Shown here: positions 37,001 to 47,194 of the stretch, piece by piece
Layout of the letters: every line of letters starts with the position of its first letter
How positions within the stretch are numbered: the first letter of the stretch is position 1
NCBI GenBank assembly: GCA_027886185.1
Contig: WOAB01000583.1
Location: 2,480,001-2,544,000, forward strand
Source of the DNA: Rheum nobile
Lineage: Eukaryota > Streptophyta > Magnoliopsida > Caryophyllales > Polygonaceae
Direction of reading: 5' to 3'
DNA length: 64,000 nt
Position numbers and translations under genes: made by a program
Notes under the pieces: model-generated
Told to the model about the DNA's origin: nothing
What the model saw: only the letters and a program-made list of their open reading frames with translations
Databases searched by the model: none

Positions 37001-39236
37001 TATTACTTAAACACATGTTTTTTTCCTATTTTATTCTGAACAAAGCTAGGTGTTGCTGCTTACATGTGATATTCTGAATATTTGCCTCCTTTTTTTGCCA
37101 TTTGTTGTGTTGCGGTTCCATATTGTAGTTTTCCTAATATTCTCTTTCTGATACAGATCATAAAGAATGCTGATCTAGAAGATCTTCGAGAATTAGGATC
37201 TGGTACTTATGGAACTGTATTTCATGGGAAGTGGCGAGGAACAGACATTGCTATCAAGAGAATTAAGAAAAGTTGTTTTTCTGGAAGATATTCAGAGCAA
37301 GAACGATTGGTAGGTGTTCTTATCAACCAAATGCTACACAAACTCTCTCTAATGACTTGCTCCCTTTATTTCTTATCAGTTCAGATAATGGATGAATTGC
37401 TTCCTTTATTTATTTATTTATTTTGTTTCACTTTTCTGTATTTTTATATATTGTGATTCTGTGATGCATCTAGCTTGAAACATCAATTCACCTTCCTGAA
37501 TAATATGTATCATCAATACAATGAAAATTTTGTTCAATTCATCAGACAAGGGATTTTTGGAGAGAAGCACAAATTCTCTCAAAACTTCATCACCCAAATG
37601 TGGTTGCATTTTATGGAGTGGTCCCAGACGGTGCAGGTGGAACCTTAGCAACAGTGACAGAGTTCATGGTGAATGGTTCACTTAGGCATGTTCTACTGAA
37701 GAAAGACAGGTCAAGTACACTTTGCCATCCCATTTTATATCCAGTTTGCAGAGTTTTGTCAATATTATTGTTGTGTGCTAATATTTATTTTTTCTTCTTT
37801 TAGCAGAACACTTGATCGTCGTAAGAAGCTTATGATTGCGTTGGATGCTGCTATTGGAATGGAATACCTGCATTCAAGAAACATTGTCCATTTTGATCTT
37901 AAATGTGACAATTTGCTTGTCAATATGAGGGATCCACAACGACCCATATGCAAGGTAAAAACACTGGAAAGCAAAAAACAATTGTTTCTTTTATGATCAT
38001 TTTGCTTCTAAAACTTTTGAAGCCCATCCTCTTAAGTTAAAACTTCTGAAGCCCATCCTCCCAACAACTTAATGATGGAAAATGCTAATCATGTGGAGTA
38101 ATTGTGATGAAAACATATTTGCTAGTACAGCAAAGTTGTCACCTTGGAACTCACAAGGTTTCAAATGTTGTTAAGGGCAGTAGTCTCCTTGTATGTCACT
38201 TATGTCAGTTTTATTCTAACACAATGAAACAGTTGCATGTTTAAACCATCGATGCTTCATGCTACACACAATTCATACTTAATATCTTTCCGTTAACTAC
38301 TAATTGAAACTTGAGATGCACTGTAAAGAGTCTCTTAGCCTCTTCTGCAATTGCTTGCCAATCGTAGCTTCCAGCCTCCACTGCTTTACTATTACAGAGT
38401 GTACACATTTTCAGGTTGGAGATTTTGGTTTGTCAAGAATCAAACGCAATACTCTGGTCTCTGGCGGTGTCCGGGGAACTCTTCCATGGATGGCTCCGGA
38501 GTTGTTGAATGGGAGCAGCAACAAAGTTTCTGAGAAGGTGTTGAAAACCTTGTATTCTCTATACTTACACATTGCATCCTGTAAGACAAAATTTTCAAGG
38601 CCTTTTTATTTGCTGTTCCAGGTTGATGTTTTCTCATTTGGCATCGCGATGTGGGAGATCTTGACTGGTGAGGAGCCATATGCAAATATGCACTGCGGCA
38701 CGATCATAGGTAATTAAAAATGAAATCCGCGTTACGTTCCTAAGCTGAACATCAAAATACATCTTACATAGATATAGCTTGTATTCAGCTTTTGCCAGCA
38801 TATTTAGGTCTTACTTTTAGTCAGTCTCATAATGTTTGACTAATAAAGTCCGGAGCTCATTTGGGTTTCTTTACCATGCAATGCTTAAGTATTTAATAGA
38901 AAGCGATGAGCAAAACATGCTAACTGTCTTCTTTTCCTGGGAAATTTGCAAAGGTGGCATTTTGAAGGACACTCTTCGGCCTCCTATTCCAGAACAATGT
39001 GATTCAGACTGGAAGAAGCTGATGGAACAATGCTGGGCATCTGATCCAGATACGCGGCCAACATTCACTGAAGTAGCAGCCAGGCTACGATCCATGTCCA
39101 CCGCTCTTCCACCAAAGGGACATAGAAACCAAGTAAGACATGGAAGAGAATTATTCCTTATAATCTTTCTGCAAGTAAAATGCTGTTGATGTATGTGTCT
39201 TTCTTCTCTATATTGTTACAGAAATCTTTCGGGTAG
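34056..39236 (+). CDS. Raf-like MAPKKK with PB1 domain
   Basis: The exons 34056-36656, 36736-36822, 37157-37309, 37546-37709, 37807-37954, 38415-38537, 38622-38709, 38954-39132 and 39222-39236 join in frame to 1185 aa. The PB1 domain is at about residues 181-283 (KLRILCSFGGKILPRPSD). A long low-complexity middle leads to the kinase at about 905-1170. The kinase has the loop GSGTYGTVFHGKW, AIKRIKK (ATP Lys), HFDLKCDN, GDFGLSR, GTLPWMAPE and DVFSFGIAMWE. HFD replaces HRD, a non-RD feature usual in this plant group. The layout fits Raf subgroup B4, whose known members activate SnRK2 kinases in osmotic stress (family knowledge). Partners here are not shown. The start is the first ATG of the long open exon, and all introns are GT-AG. 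A TCP-type promoter lies upstream. Confidence 0.95.
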
Positions 39237-39649
39237 GAAGGCGACATGCACATGAGTTGTTGGATTGAAAATTTTGGTTTCCATTTTGTTCATTGATGTA
39301 CATTTCTTTCCCCTTGTTCTTCCTTCATTGTTGTATGCATCCATTTTTTCATTCTTTTTTGTTTTGCTGGTGATGTTGTGAAGCTGAGTGTCTAATGTAC
39401 ATATGCTGGGTGAACCTTGGAAACTATCTTTGTTGCTCATTACAAGTGAGGTTGCGAATGTAATTGGATTTTCTGAATTCAAGAAAATTATGTGTTTTTG
39501 GTGTTGTGAAGTGATGAATATATTGTTGGATAAAAACTGGCTGCAAAGTGTTGTGTTGGTTTTTTAGATGGATCAATTTGGTTTCACACCAGAGCTGATA
39601 TATGATCCAGTATCTATTGCTTCAAATGTGAAAAAAATAATCTAATGGA

Positions 39650-39672
39650 GTGCGTCTGCCGGTAGTCGAAAC
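39650..39672 (-). pseudogene. relic of a tRNA-Gly 3' end
   Basis: AGTGCGTCTGCCGGTAGTCGA repeats, with one change, the acceptor and T-arm end of the tRNA-Gly gene 118 bp to the right. The rest of a tRNA is absent. Confidence 0.5.
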
Positions 39673-39767
39673 AATAATCAAACACCACTTCAATTTCAAG
39701 ATTCAAGAGCAATGCCACCATAGTCTTTGATCTGGAAATTCATGAGGAAAAAAAATTTATGGTGAAA

Positions 39768-39839
39768 TGCGTCTGCCGGGAGTCGAACCCGGGTCTATTG
39801 CTTGGAAGGCAATTATCCTAACCGTTGGACTACAAACGC
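39768..39839 (-). tRNA. tRNA-Gly(UCC)
   Basis: The 72-nt minus-strand cloverleaf has acceptor GCGTTTG/CAGACGC with discriminator A and anticodon loop CTTCCAA, giving anticodon UCC for Gly codons GGA/GGG. Its B box is GGTTCGACTCC, and its D arm carries the A box. A run of eight T follows the 3' end on the minus strand (39747-39754), a normal pol III stop. It lies between the convergent kinase and TXNL4B-like genes. Confidence 0.95.
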
Positions 39840-40448
39840 TTGTTGTTTCTCTTGAACATTAAAAACAATAATAGAATAAAAATGATGGTCTTTCCGGAAT
39901 CCCTGCACTGTCCATGGAGATTAGGAAGAATATATTCTTGTGAAATTAGCCAACATTTTCCCTTCTACCCTATTTGGTTTATAATGCATCACTTCTAAAG
40001 TGGATTTATTCATCTCTGTATACCCAGTTACTTTAAGCAATTACCATACGAGAATATGTTTTTAAGTTCAACATAAACTCGGTCACCTCTCATACATATC
40101 ATGATTGAACATAACTCAAGATCTTACATTGCGTTCTACGCATTTGAACTGAAATCTCTATGCTTCCTTTCGGTATTATCCAACATGTCCGAGTGAGGTA
40201 ACAAGAAATCCCAGGGAAGCAAGTGATATTTGAGGCCCCAAAAGATTCTTAGTTCTTACAAGATTCTGCGCGTATAGCTGTATCAGTGTATCTGGTGGCC
40301 TAGTGAAAGGCACATTCCTCGGGAACAAGAGATGCAATTTTAGAATCCAGCATTGTTATGAGGCACTAAACCGGTCAGATTTTCATGCAAGTGTAAAAAT
40401 CTTCAATATGATCAGCAGTCAAGAAGCTACCTACTTGGCACTTGTGCT
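39840..40448. other. intergenic spacer between tRNA-Gly and the TXNL4B-like gene
   Basis: No coding frame or repeat is seen. The right part presumably holds the 3' untranslated region and polyadenylation signals of the minus-strand gene (inference). Confidence 0.4.
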
Positions 40449-42115
40449 CTAGATGTCCTTGTATAGGAGTTGGAACTTTGGTACTCGTTCAGGAGGCAAA
40501 GGACAGGTCACGATCTGCTTTCCCTTCATGGCTCCTCTATAAATGGCCTGCAGCAACAACAAAAATTGTTAATAAAACTCTTCCAAGTACTATTACCTCA
40601 ATCACACTATGCTAACTGAGTAACTGGTAAGGAATATAGGATTTTCAATTCCTCAGTACATGAAAGTTGTAGCTAAACAAAGGGCTTTGAATTCCACTTG
40701 TATGTGTAACTAACTACAGTATGTAATAATTGTATTCTATGTTATATATATAGGAATGGGACGATCATCAAAAACATTATAAAAATGCATCCAAGCAACT
40801 AAACTACAATAAGTTACAAAAGACAATGTAAAAGTAGGCCTGATATCAGACGTGCAAAGGACAATTGTTACTAACCTCCACCACATCAATGAAATCCTGT
40901 TTCTTGTAAAACTCACCGATCCATTTGGAATGATCCGCAGTCCTGTAGCAAACAACTAATAAATGAATATCCCACCATGTTAATTTTTCTTAGCAAAATA
41001 TTCATCACTTCCTCCTTTATTCGTCAACGAATTTTCTTTACAGCATCTAGAACCATCTGGTTAACAAGGCTTTATATACAGGTCTTTGTTAAGCTGAAAT
41101 GAATACAACCAAAATTTATAATAAAGAAAGGTAGTGATCATTATACATGTAAACTATACCTACCTTCATCAATAGTATAAACAAAAAGCAGTAGCTACAT
41201 GAGACATAAAAATATCAAAAGACGAAACGAGTACATCCGAAATCTGGAAGATTGGAACGTGTATAACTAATAGCCAAGAAGTAGAGTTACCCGGAGTCCA
41301 TCTTCATGTGATGAGCATTGAAGAAAAAGATGGTTGAAGGTATGAATGTGATGTCAAAGTAATTGACATAGACTTGTATGTCTTCCGAGTCAATATCAAC
41401 CAGTGCTATAGTAGCAAACTTGGAAACGTCTCGTGCTGACTTAGATAGCTTCATCAATCAGACGAAAAATGAACACATGTCACAAATTCCACCAAGTCAT
41501 ATAAAGTGAACAGAACCCCAAAGATACATATGATACTATACCTATGGCTTGAAAAACAAGTTATTCAACAGAAAAAAGAAAGAACAGTTTTCTGTTGGCG
41601 TAAGAAAGAACATCAAAGGTGAATTTATGCTATATGAACAAAATCCTTCTGTCTAGAGATATGCGATTCGGCTCATGAAGGAACTAAAAGAAACAATCTT
41701 GATCCAAATTGGCGTTGTGACTGCAGCTAAATAGTAGGAAAAAAAGAAGACCATCATCGAGAGCACAATTACGGTTCAGAATGGCTTTCAATTGAAGCAA
41801 AATAAGAAAAAATACCATCTTTCGGTTAGGAAATTGAAATTTTACACCAGATAGAGCAATTCAAGACTAAAGCCACCATCAAATTCGCATAACAACAGGA
41901 ATCTCATCGAAATATATCAAATTCCTTGATTAGCAAGTGAAAGTTGATAAATTGCAGAGAGAGAGCGAGAGAGAGGGATATACGATGTCGTCTAGATGGA
42001 GACAGACGGAGTCGGAATCACGGCCAAAGCGGAGGACGAGCACCTGATCGATGGTGTCTCTGATGATCGCATCCACTTCTCCCTTCTTCGTCAATGTCGG
42101 CAGCAACAAACTCAT
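40449..42115 (-). CDS. TXNL4B/DIM1-family thioredoxin-like splicing protein
   Basis: Four exons (41984-42115, 41291-41448, 40876-40942, 40449-40547) join in frame to 151 aa, close to the roughly 150 aa of human TXNL4B. Landmarks: start MSLLLPTLTKKGEVD, then VLVLRFGRDSDSVCLHLDD, VDIDSEDIQVYVNYFDI, FIPSTIFFFNAHHMKMD, TADHSKWIGEFYKKQDFID and IYRGAMKGKQIV. The KKGEVD and FGRDSD forms and the C-terminus match TXNL4B (DIM2) rather than the U5 snRNP core protein DIM1/TXNL4A. The fold is thioredoxin-like but lacks the CxxC redox pair, as known for the family. In animals TXNL4B acts in pre-mRNA splicing with PRPF6; a nuclear role here is inferred. The promoter lies within 42116-42290. Confidence 0.93.
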
Positions 42116-42289
42116 TCTCCCTCTCCCCGGCAAATTCTTTCTCCGATTCACAAACTCTTCCAAGTTGCAACTCTCGTTCTACCCCAAAGTTGGATAAAAG
42201 AGAATTTTTCATTATTGGTCCACTTTTTAGGATCCTTTCCAAAAAAAAAGTAACACGGGCCGGTAATATTATATAATTATGTGGTTACG

Positions 42290-42745
42290 AATTCGAATTT
42301 CCTCTATTTTTTTAATGAGAAAATAATTTGAAATATCCGACATAATAACGTCAGGTAAATCTAAAAGCCGATAAATCGACGCCGGTTAAAATCGAACAGA
42401 AAGAACAGTACAACAAGTATGGAAATTACAACAAAACAAAAATAGAGTTAAAACGACCTAAAACGAGTGGTGAGCAAGTACGATCGGACGGTAGACGAGT
42501 CAGACAGAAGGACTCCTGCGAAAGTGCTGAATGGACTACAATTATGTTGTCCTCTCTTCAAAAAGGGATCTTCAAGAGCTTCAACCATAACGTTGTCCTC
42601 GTATAAGAGAGATCTTCATTGAGCCACAGACACGACCACGACTGAACACTCAAACATCATCCTAGAACAGCTCTACAAATGCAGCGAAGAATTTTGCCAC
42701 TCATACTTGAATCAAACGGAACCGTAATAGATAAGCAAGGGTGAA
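42290..42745 (-). repeat. dispersed retroposon-like repeat, copy 1
   Basis: On the minus strand it contains GCTCAATGAAGATC and ACAACGTTATGGTTGAAGCT, and it ends TATGTCGGATATTTC plus an A-rich tail next to 42290. It is a diverged relative of 58845-59340. The short length, A-rich end and absence of coding frames suggest a SINE or a LINE 3' fragment. Confidence 0.5.
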
Positions 42746-42832
42746 AATTGATTTTACTCAAAGAACATTAATTAGTCTTATCATTTGGTAATATGGAGTG
42801 AACTGGTTTAACATTTTGTTAACTGTTTCTAA

Positions 42833-43120
42833 CGGTGAGTTAGGTAAATGACCATTTGACAAACCTTTTTTTAAACTAATGGACTCTTAGCAAAAATGGA
42901 TCCCTCTCCCTAAACCCTACTCCCTACCCCCTAAACCCTACCCCTTAAACCCTAAACCCCAAAAAATAATATTTTAGAGAGAGAAAAAACAAAGAAGAGG
43001 GAGGAAAAAATAAAATAAAATAAAATAAGCTAATAGGGGGTAGAAAAAATACATAAAAACTAATAGGAGTCTCTTTTATTAATTGAAAACTCTTAAAGGG
43101 TCAATGAGCCCAAAATCCTT
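42833..43120. mobile_element. MULE-type MITE, copy 1, with telomere-like motifs
   Basis: The 288-bp element starts CGGTGAGTTAGGTAAATGAC and ends GAGCCCAAAATCCTT. It is flanked by the perfect 9-bp repeat TGTTTCTAA (42824-42832 and 43121-43129). It contains CCCTAAACCCTA-like runs (42909-42960) and purine-rich AGAGAGAGAAAAAAC. A second copy is at 52121. A 9-bp TSD is the Mutator hallmark. The terminal inverted repeats are weak. Confidence 0.85.
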
Positions 43121-43129
43121 TGTTTCTAA

Positions 43130-43564
43130 TTTGGTTAGAAATAACGTAGTAGAGGCCCATTAGACAAATTAGAAGCCCAATTATACTTTTGATCAAGCTT
43201 GTTGAAGAAGCTAAAGTAATTAAACAGATAATAAAGTTTTATGCACAAAAGAGAGAAAGGATCAAATGCGCGTGGCTATTATAATAAGTCGAGCGCACAT
43301 ATCCCCACCGTCCAGCTGTTCTCATCCAGCGGTCCAAAATCGCGCGACCATTTTAAACAAAAGAGGACACAGAGGGGCATAAGGGTAATTTGTTTTTTAC
43401 CTTTCTTCCCCAGCAACTCTTCTGTGACCAAAGGCGTCCCAAAATCGCCATGAAAATTGTCGCTTGAATCTCTTCTTTTGTTTCGATTTCCCTTTGATTT
43501 ACTACTGGAAATTGATCACTGAGTCCACCTTAATCTCTTTTCATGAATTTCTTTTGGAATCTCC
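43130..43564 (+). promoter_or_regulatory. upstream region of the MORN-repeat gene
   Basis: This 435-bp stretch has no coding frame. It contains several CGCG-type motifs (AATGCGCGTGG near 43265, AATCGCGCGACC near 43337) and a pyrimidine-rich leader (43470-43560). A promoter role is inferred from position only. Confidence 0.35.
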
Positions 43565-44129
43565 ATGGATTTGATTGGGCACATACTCGGCAAGAACAAG
43601 CAAGTCATCGACCGATCGATCTTCGTCCTCAAACAGATTTACTATGACAACTCTAAGAAGCTTCGGTTCTCCCGAAATCGGGCTAGATCCTCCGTCGAGT
43701 GGTACATCGGGTGTGAGAAGGGAGAGAAATCAACCGGATTAGTCCGTCGGTCTTCCTTCCCGGCGGCGGCGAGAGAAGGCGTGGAATTCTACATAAATGG
43801 CAATTTCTACGAGGGCGAATTCCATAAGGGGAAGCCTAACGAAAGCGGAGTTTACACCTACATCGTCAACTGCCGGTACGAAGGGGATTGGGTGGACGGG
43901 AGGTATGACGACTATGGGATTGAGAGTTGGGCGAGGGGGAGCCGTTACCGGGGGCAGTATCGGTGCCGGAGTCGGACTCTATCGGTTCTACACCGGCGAT
44001 TCGTTCGTCGGCGAGTGGTGTAATGGGCAATATCATGGGGTTGGGGTGCAATGTTGCTCAGATGGCAGTTGCTATGTTGGCGAGTTCAAGTGTGGCGTCA
44101 AACACGGCCTTGGCTGCTACCATTTCAGG
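43565..44129 (+). pseudogene. plant MORN-repeat protein gene, frameshifted and truncated
   Basis: The frame starts MDLIGHILGKNKQV and carries MORN repeats (FYINGNFYEGEFHKGKPNE, CRYEGDWVDGRYD). MORN repeats are membrane-associated beta-hairpin repeats, also found in plant PIP5Ks. The frame shifts near 43958-43965: after RYRGQY the original frame runs to a stop at 44023, while the next frame continues with GLYRFYTGDSFVGEWCNGQY, then YVGEFKCGVKHGLGCYHF. The exon would end at CATTTCAG|GT (44129). No later MORN exons are found before the retrotransposon at 44624 or after it. It could be a frameshift in the assembly, but the missing 3' exons favour a broken gene. Confidence 0.75.
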
Positions 44130-44623
44130 TTCAATTTTAAATTAATTAACTCACTTGTGACCTTCCCTCTATTCTCTTGTCTGTGTTGATGGTTGTGTCA
44201 ATTTCAGGTTCAATTCTTTGTATTATATGCTTTTCAATTTCTTTGGTGACTCTTTGGAAAATTATGTAAAAAATATTTCTTGCCTATACCACCTCTATTG
44301 CTGGTTGTTTGTGTTCATGCTATATGTCCTTTACTGTACTTGTTTTACCATTTTGCTTCTCTTTGTGTTAGGGATATAGAATCATTGATAATTTTACTGT
44401 TAAAAGTTTAAAACACATGAACTACTCTATTATTGATGAACCTTGTTTGAGTATCATATGAACCTATAACTGGTAGAAAGAAGTTCATGATCATGTAAAG
44501 GGCTAAAGTGCCTTGACAAAAAATGGTAATATGTAAGGTTGCTTGTTTTTTAGTGAGGAAGTTGCAGAGCTGAACAAAATTATAATGGTTCTCATTTGTA
44601 TTTTGATGTACTTGTGACAAGAT
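44130..44623. other. non-coding flank of the MORN fragment
   Basis: No exon is recognisable. The bases AAGAT at 44619-44623 are the left target-site copy of the LTR retrotransposon. TTCAGGTTCAATT occurs twice, at the exon end (near 44126) and near 44206, which looks like a small local duplication. Confidence 0.4.
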
Positions 44624-44782
44624 TGTAATACCCCTTATTTTTAGTAAGGGTATTTTGGTAATTTTCCAAATCCTTGTTCTGTAGTCAGTTTATTTTCAGA
44701 GCAGTTCAGACATTTTGTAAAATGTTTGATCTCTGAAATATTCGTCTGAGTGGAATATATTACATTCGATGTAATTTCGGGG

Positions 44783-45022
44783 CTAAGATATTTGTACAAG
44801 ATATTTGTGCAAGATATTTATATAAGATATTTGTGCAATATATTTATATAAGATATTTATATAAGATATTTGTACAAGATATTTGTACAAGATATTTGTA
44901 CAAGATATTTGTACAAGATATTTGTGCAAGATATTTATATAAGATATTTGTGCAAGATATTTATATGAGATATTTATATAAGATATTTGTACAAGATATT
45001 TATATAAGATATTTGTACGAGA
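44783..45022 (+). repeat. 13-bp tandem array in the left LTR
   Basis: Units of the form AAGATATTTRTRY repeat about 18 times just upstream of the LTR TATA box. The same array is in the right LTR at about 49260-49485 with a different unit order. Chance frames rich in YLYKIFVQDI arise from it. Confidence 0.85.
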
Positions 45023-45039
45023 AATATCTCTTCATGTGG

Positions 45040-45048
45040 CCTATATAA

Positions 45049-45086
<38 letters not shown>
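45040..45086 (+). promoter_or_regulatory. LTR promoter: TATA box and CT-rich start
   Basis: CCTATATAAGG (45040-45050) is followed within 5 bases by a CT microsatellite and a pyrimidine-rich leader. The same arrangement is at 49502-49540 in the right LTR, and a comparable TCCTATAAAAGG plus CT run lies in the minus-strand LTR piece near 57330-57395. This is the expected U3/R boundary. Confidence 0.65.
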
Positions 45087-46130
45087 GAGCTTCCCTCTCG
45101 TCTTTCTCTCTCTCCCTCTCGGTTTTCTTCTCGCCGGAATCCATGGAGTTCGCCGACGTTCCTGGGTTCGTTGGAGTGTTGCCAGAGGAGCCCTGGAGGT
45201 GTGCTTGTTGTGGTGGTTGAAGGAAGCCCTCGTCCGAGCCATCGCCGTCGTCGCCGGTCTTGCTCGAGTTCGTCGGAGCTGTTGCGGTTCGTCGGGAGCT
45301 GCTGCTCGAGTTCGCCGGTGTGCCCAGGTGGTGGAAGTGCCTCGGAAGTGCCGTGGGGAAGGGAGTCGAAGCCTCGACGTTGGAGCCTTGTCGCCGCCGG
45401 TGCTGTGCTGGTGTTGCCGCCGCTGTGTTGGAGCTGCGTCGTTATTGTTGTGCTGTTGCGTTGCCCCGTTGTGCTGTTGTTGTTATTTGAGGAAGAAGAA
45501 GCAAGGTGGGCCCCCCCTTGTTTAATTGTTGTTGGGCCGAGAGGCCCAAAACCCTTCCAGTCCAGATTTTAACCCAAAATCGATCGAGCGAGCTATCTGA
45601 AGCATAGGCCATATCCTCGGAAAGGATATCGTCAGTAGTCGTCTCGTCTAGATTCATCGCCGAATCTACTCCAGGCAAGTGGCGGTTCGCTCTTGCTTAT
45701 CATTCCATATTTATATTGATTATCAATTGTTTAATTGTTAATTAATTTGGATGATTTACTGTTTTCGTTGGGAACAGTTTTGATAAATGTTTGTGATTTT
45801 AAAAGATATTATAATAGGTTGTATATCTGCTAGAACAACGCTATTATATATATATTTATATGTGATTAATTACAGATATTATGATAGGTTGTATATCGTT
45901 AGAACAACGCTATTTTATCTGTTACTGGCCGCGATGGCTTTGTTGTGATTGATTATTGTGTTGAACTGTTTAGTTAGCACGAGTATTCGTAGGAACGCTA
46001 ATGCGTATCTCATTGCGAGTGCTAGTCGTTTCTTTATAACCTGGTGGTTATGATTTAGTTCCTACCATCCTTCTCTGGTCTTGACCATACCCTTACTCAG
46101 GGTTTGTGCACACAGCTGGTGCCGCCTTTA

Positions 46131-46245
46131 GGGATTTAGTTCCCTAGGGATTTAGTTCCCGACTCCGTTGTTTGGGATTTAGTTCCCGATTTAACTTCAG
46201 GGATTTAGTTCCCGAGTCAACTCCGCCTTAGGGATTTAGTTCCCG
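46131..46245 (+). repeat. GGGATTTAGTTCCC cluster in the left LTR
   Basis: Five spaced copies of GGGATTTAGTTCCC (one lacking the leading G) occur within 115 bp. Four copies are at about 50591-50692 in the right LTR. Each copy has a GGGA/TCCC dyad. The function is unknown. Confidence 0.75.
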
Positions 46246-47181
46246 ACGGTATCTCTTTATCTCGTGGGGATGAGATGATCTAAAAGCTTATAACGTGATG
46301 CGCATTTTGGAATTTAATAAGATAAGTGCCGTTGTTGCACATGATTAATATACCTTCGGCGAGTAGTGCAGCTAGGTAATAGTGCAGCTAGGAAAGCTCG
46401 TCTTGACTTTGATCAGTGTAAAGTTCTCTTTTCAATCTGGATTCGCTTTGAGCGGTGAGGTTGGTCGAGAACCGAAACATCAAGTTGTTTTAAACGCTTG
46501 TGTGAAAAGTTTATGTTTCCCAACATTTGTCATGTTTCCGATAAGGCTCATTTCGTTGGAGTCTTCTTTTGGGATTGATTGATGTGAGACTCGGTCTCCA
46601 GAATCTTCTCTTGATCATGTCTTTTTATGTATTCTAGTAGAAGTATGGTGGTTGACTATCGTTATCGGTTTTGATTCGAGAAACGATGAGTCTAACCTAA
46701 TACGACTACTTCGAACCACTATGCTTTGTACCCTTGCTTAGTCTTTCATTAGACTAATCAACCATAATTGTTCTCTGCATGGTTGGCTGATGTCATCCGT
46801 TCGATTCGGCACATCAGATAAGTTGTCATCCCGTGAAGGCTAGAGCGACTATGGACGCAAACGATGTTTTTGATAAGTTTATTCAGGTTGAGATCCTTGA
46901 CGGGTGATCATTGCGATCAAGACCCTTTTGTTGGTTATTTAAAGTCTTCCGCTGTGTTAAATATATCTTGTATTAAGTCTTCCACTGTATTTTGGTTGTC
47001 TTTCAGATTATGGATGTAATTCCGAGACAATGATTTTAAATGAAAGTTATGATATTTTGTATCATAATTGTTGTTTGATGATTTATATCAACTGGTAAAG
47101 CCTTGGGTGACATCGGACAGAACGTCTGAGGTCACTAGCGGTAATGCCTTTCCAAGGGAATATTTGGGGGTGTTACAGATT

Positions 47182-47194
47182 TGGTATCAAAGCC
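47182..47194 (+). other. primer-binding site
   Basis: TGGTATCAAAGCC lies 4 bases inside the left LTR end. It differs by one base from the plant initiator tRNA-Met complement TGGTATCAGAGCC that primes minus-strand synthesis. Confidence 0.85.

Noticed and set aside
44833..45048. Frame rich in YLYKIFVQDI
   Set aside because: It is produced by the 13-bp tandem repeat of the LTR, not a protein gene.
45036..45572. 178-codon frame in the LTR leader (and its copy at 49400-50031)
   Set aside because: It starts in a CT microsatellite, has biased Ser/Arg/Val composition and no retrotransposon protein motif.
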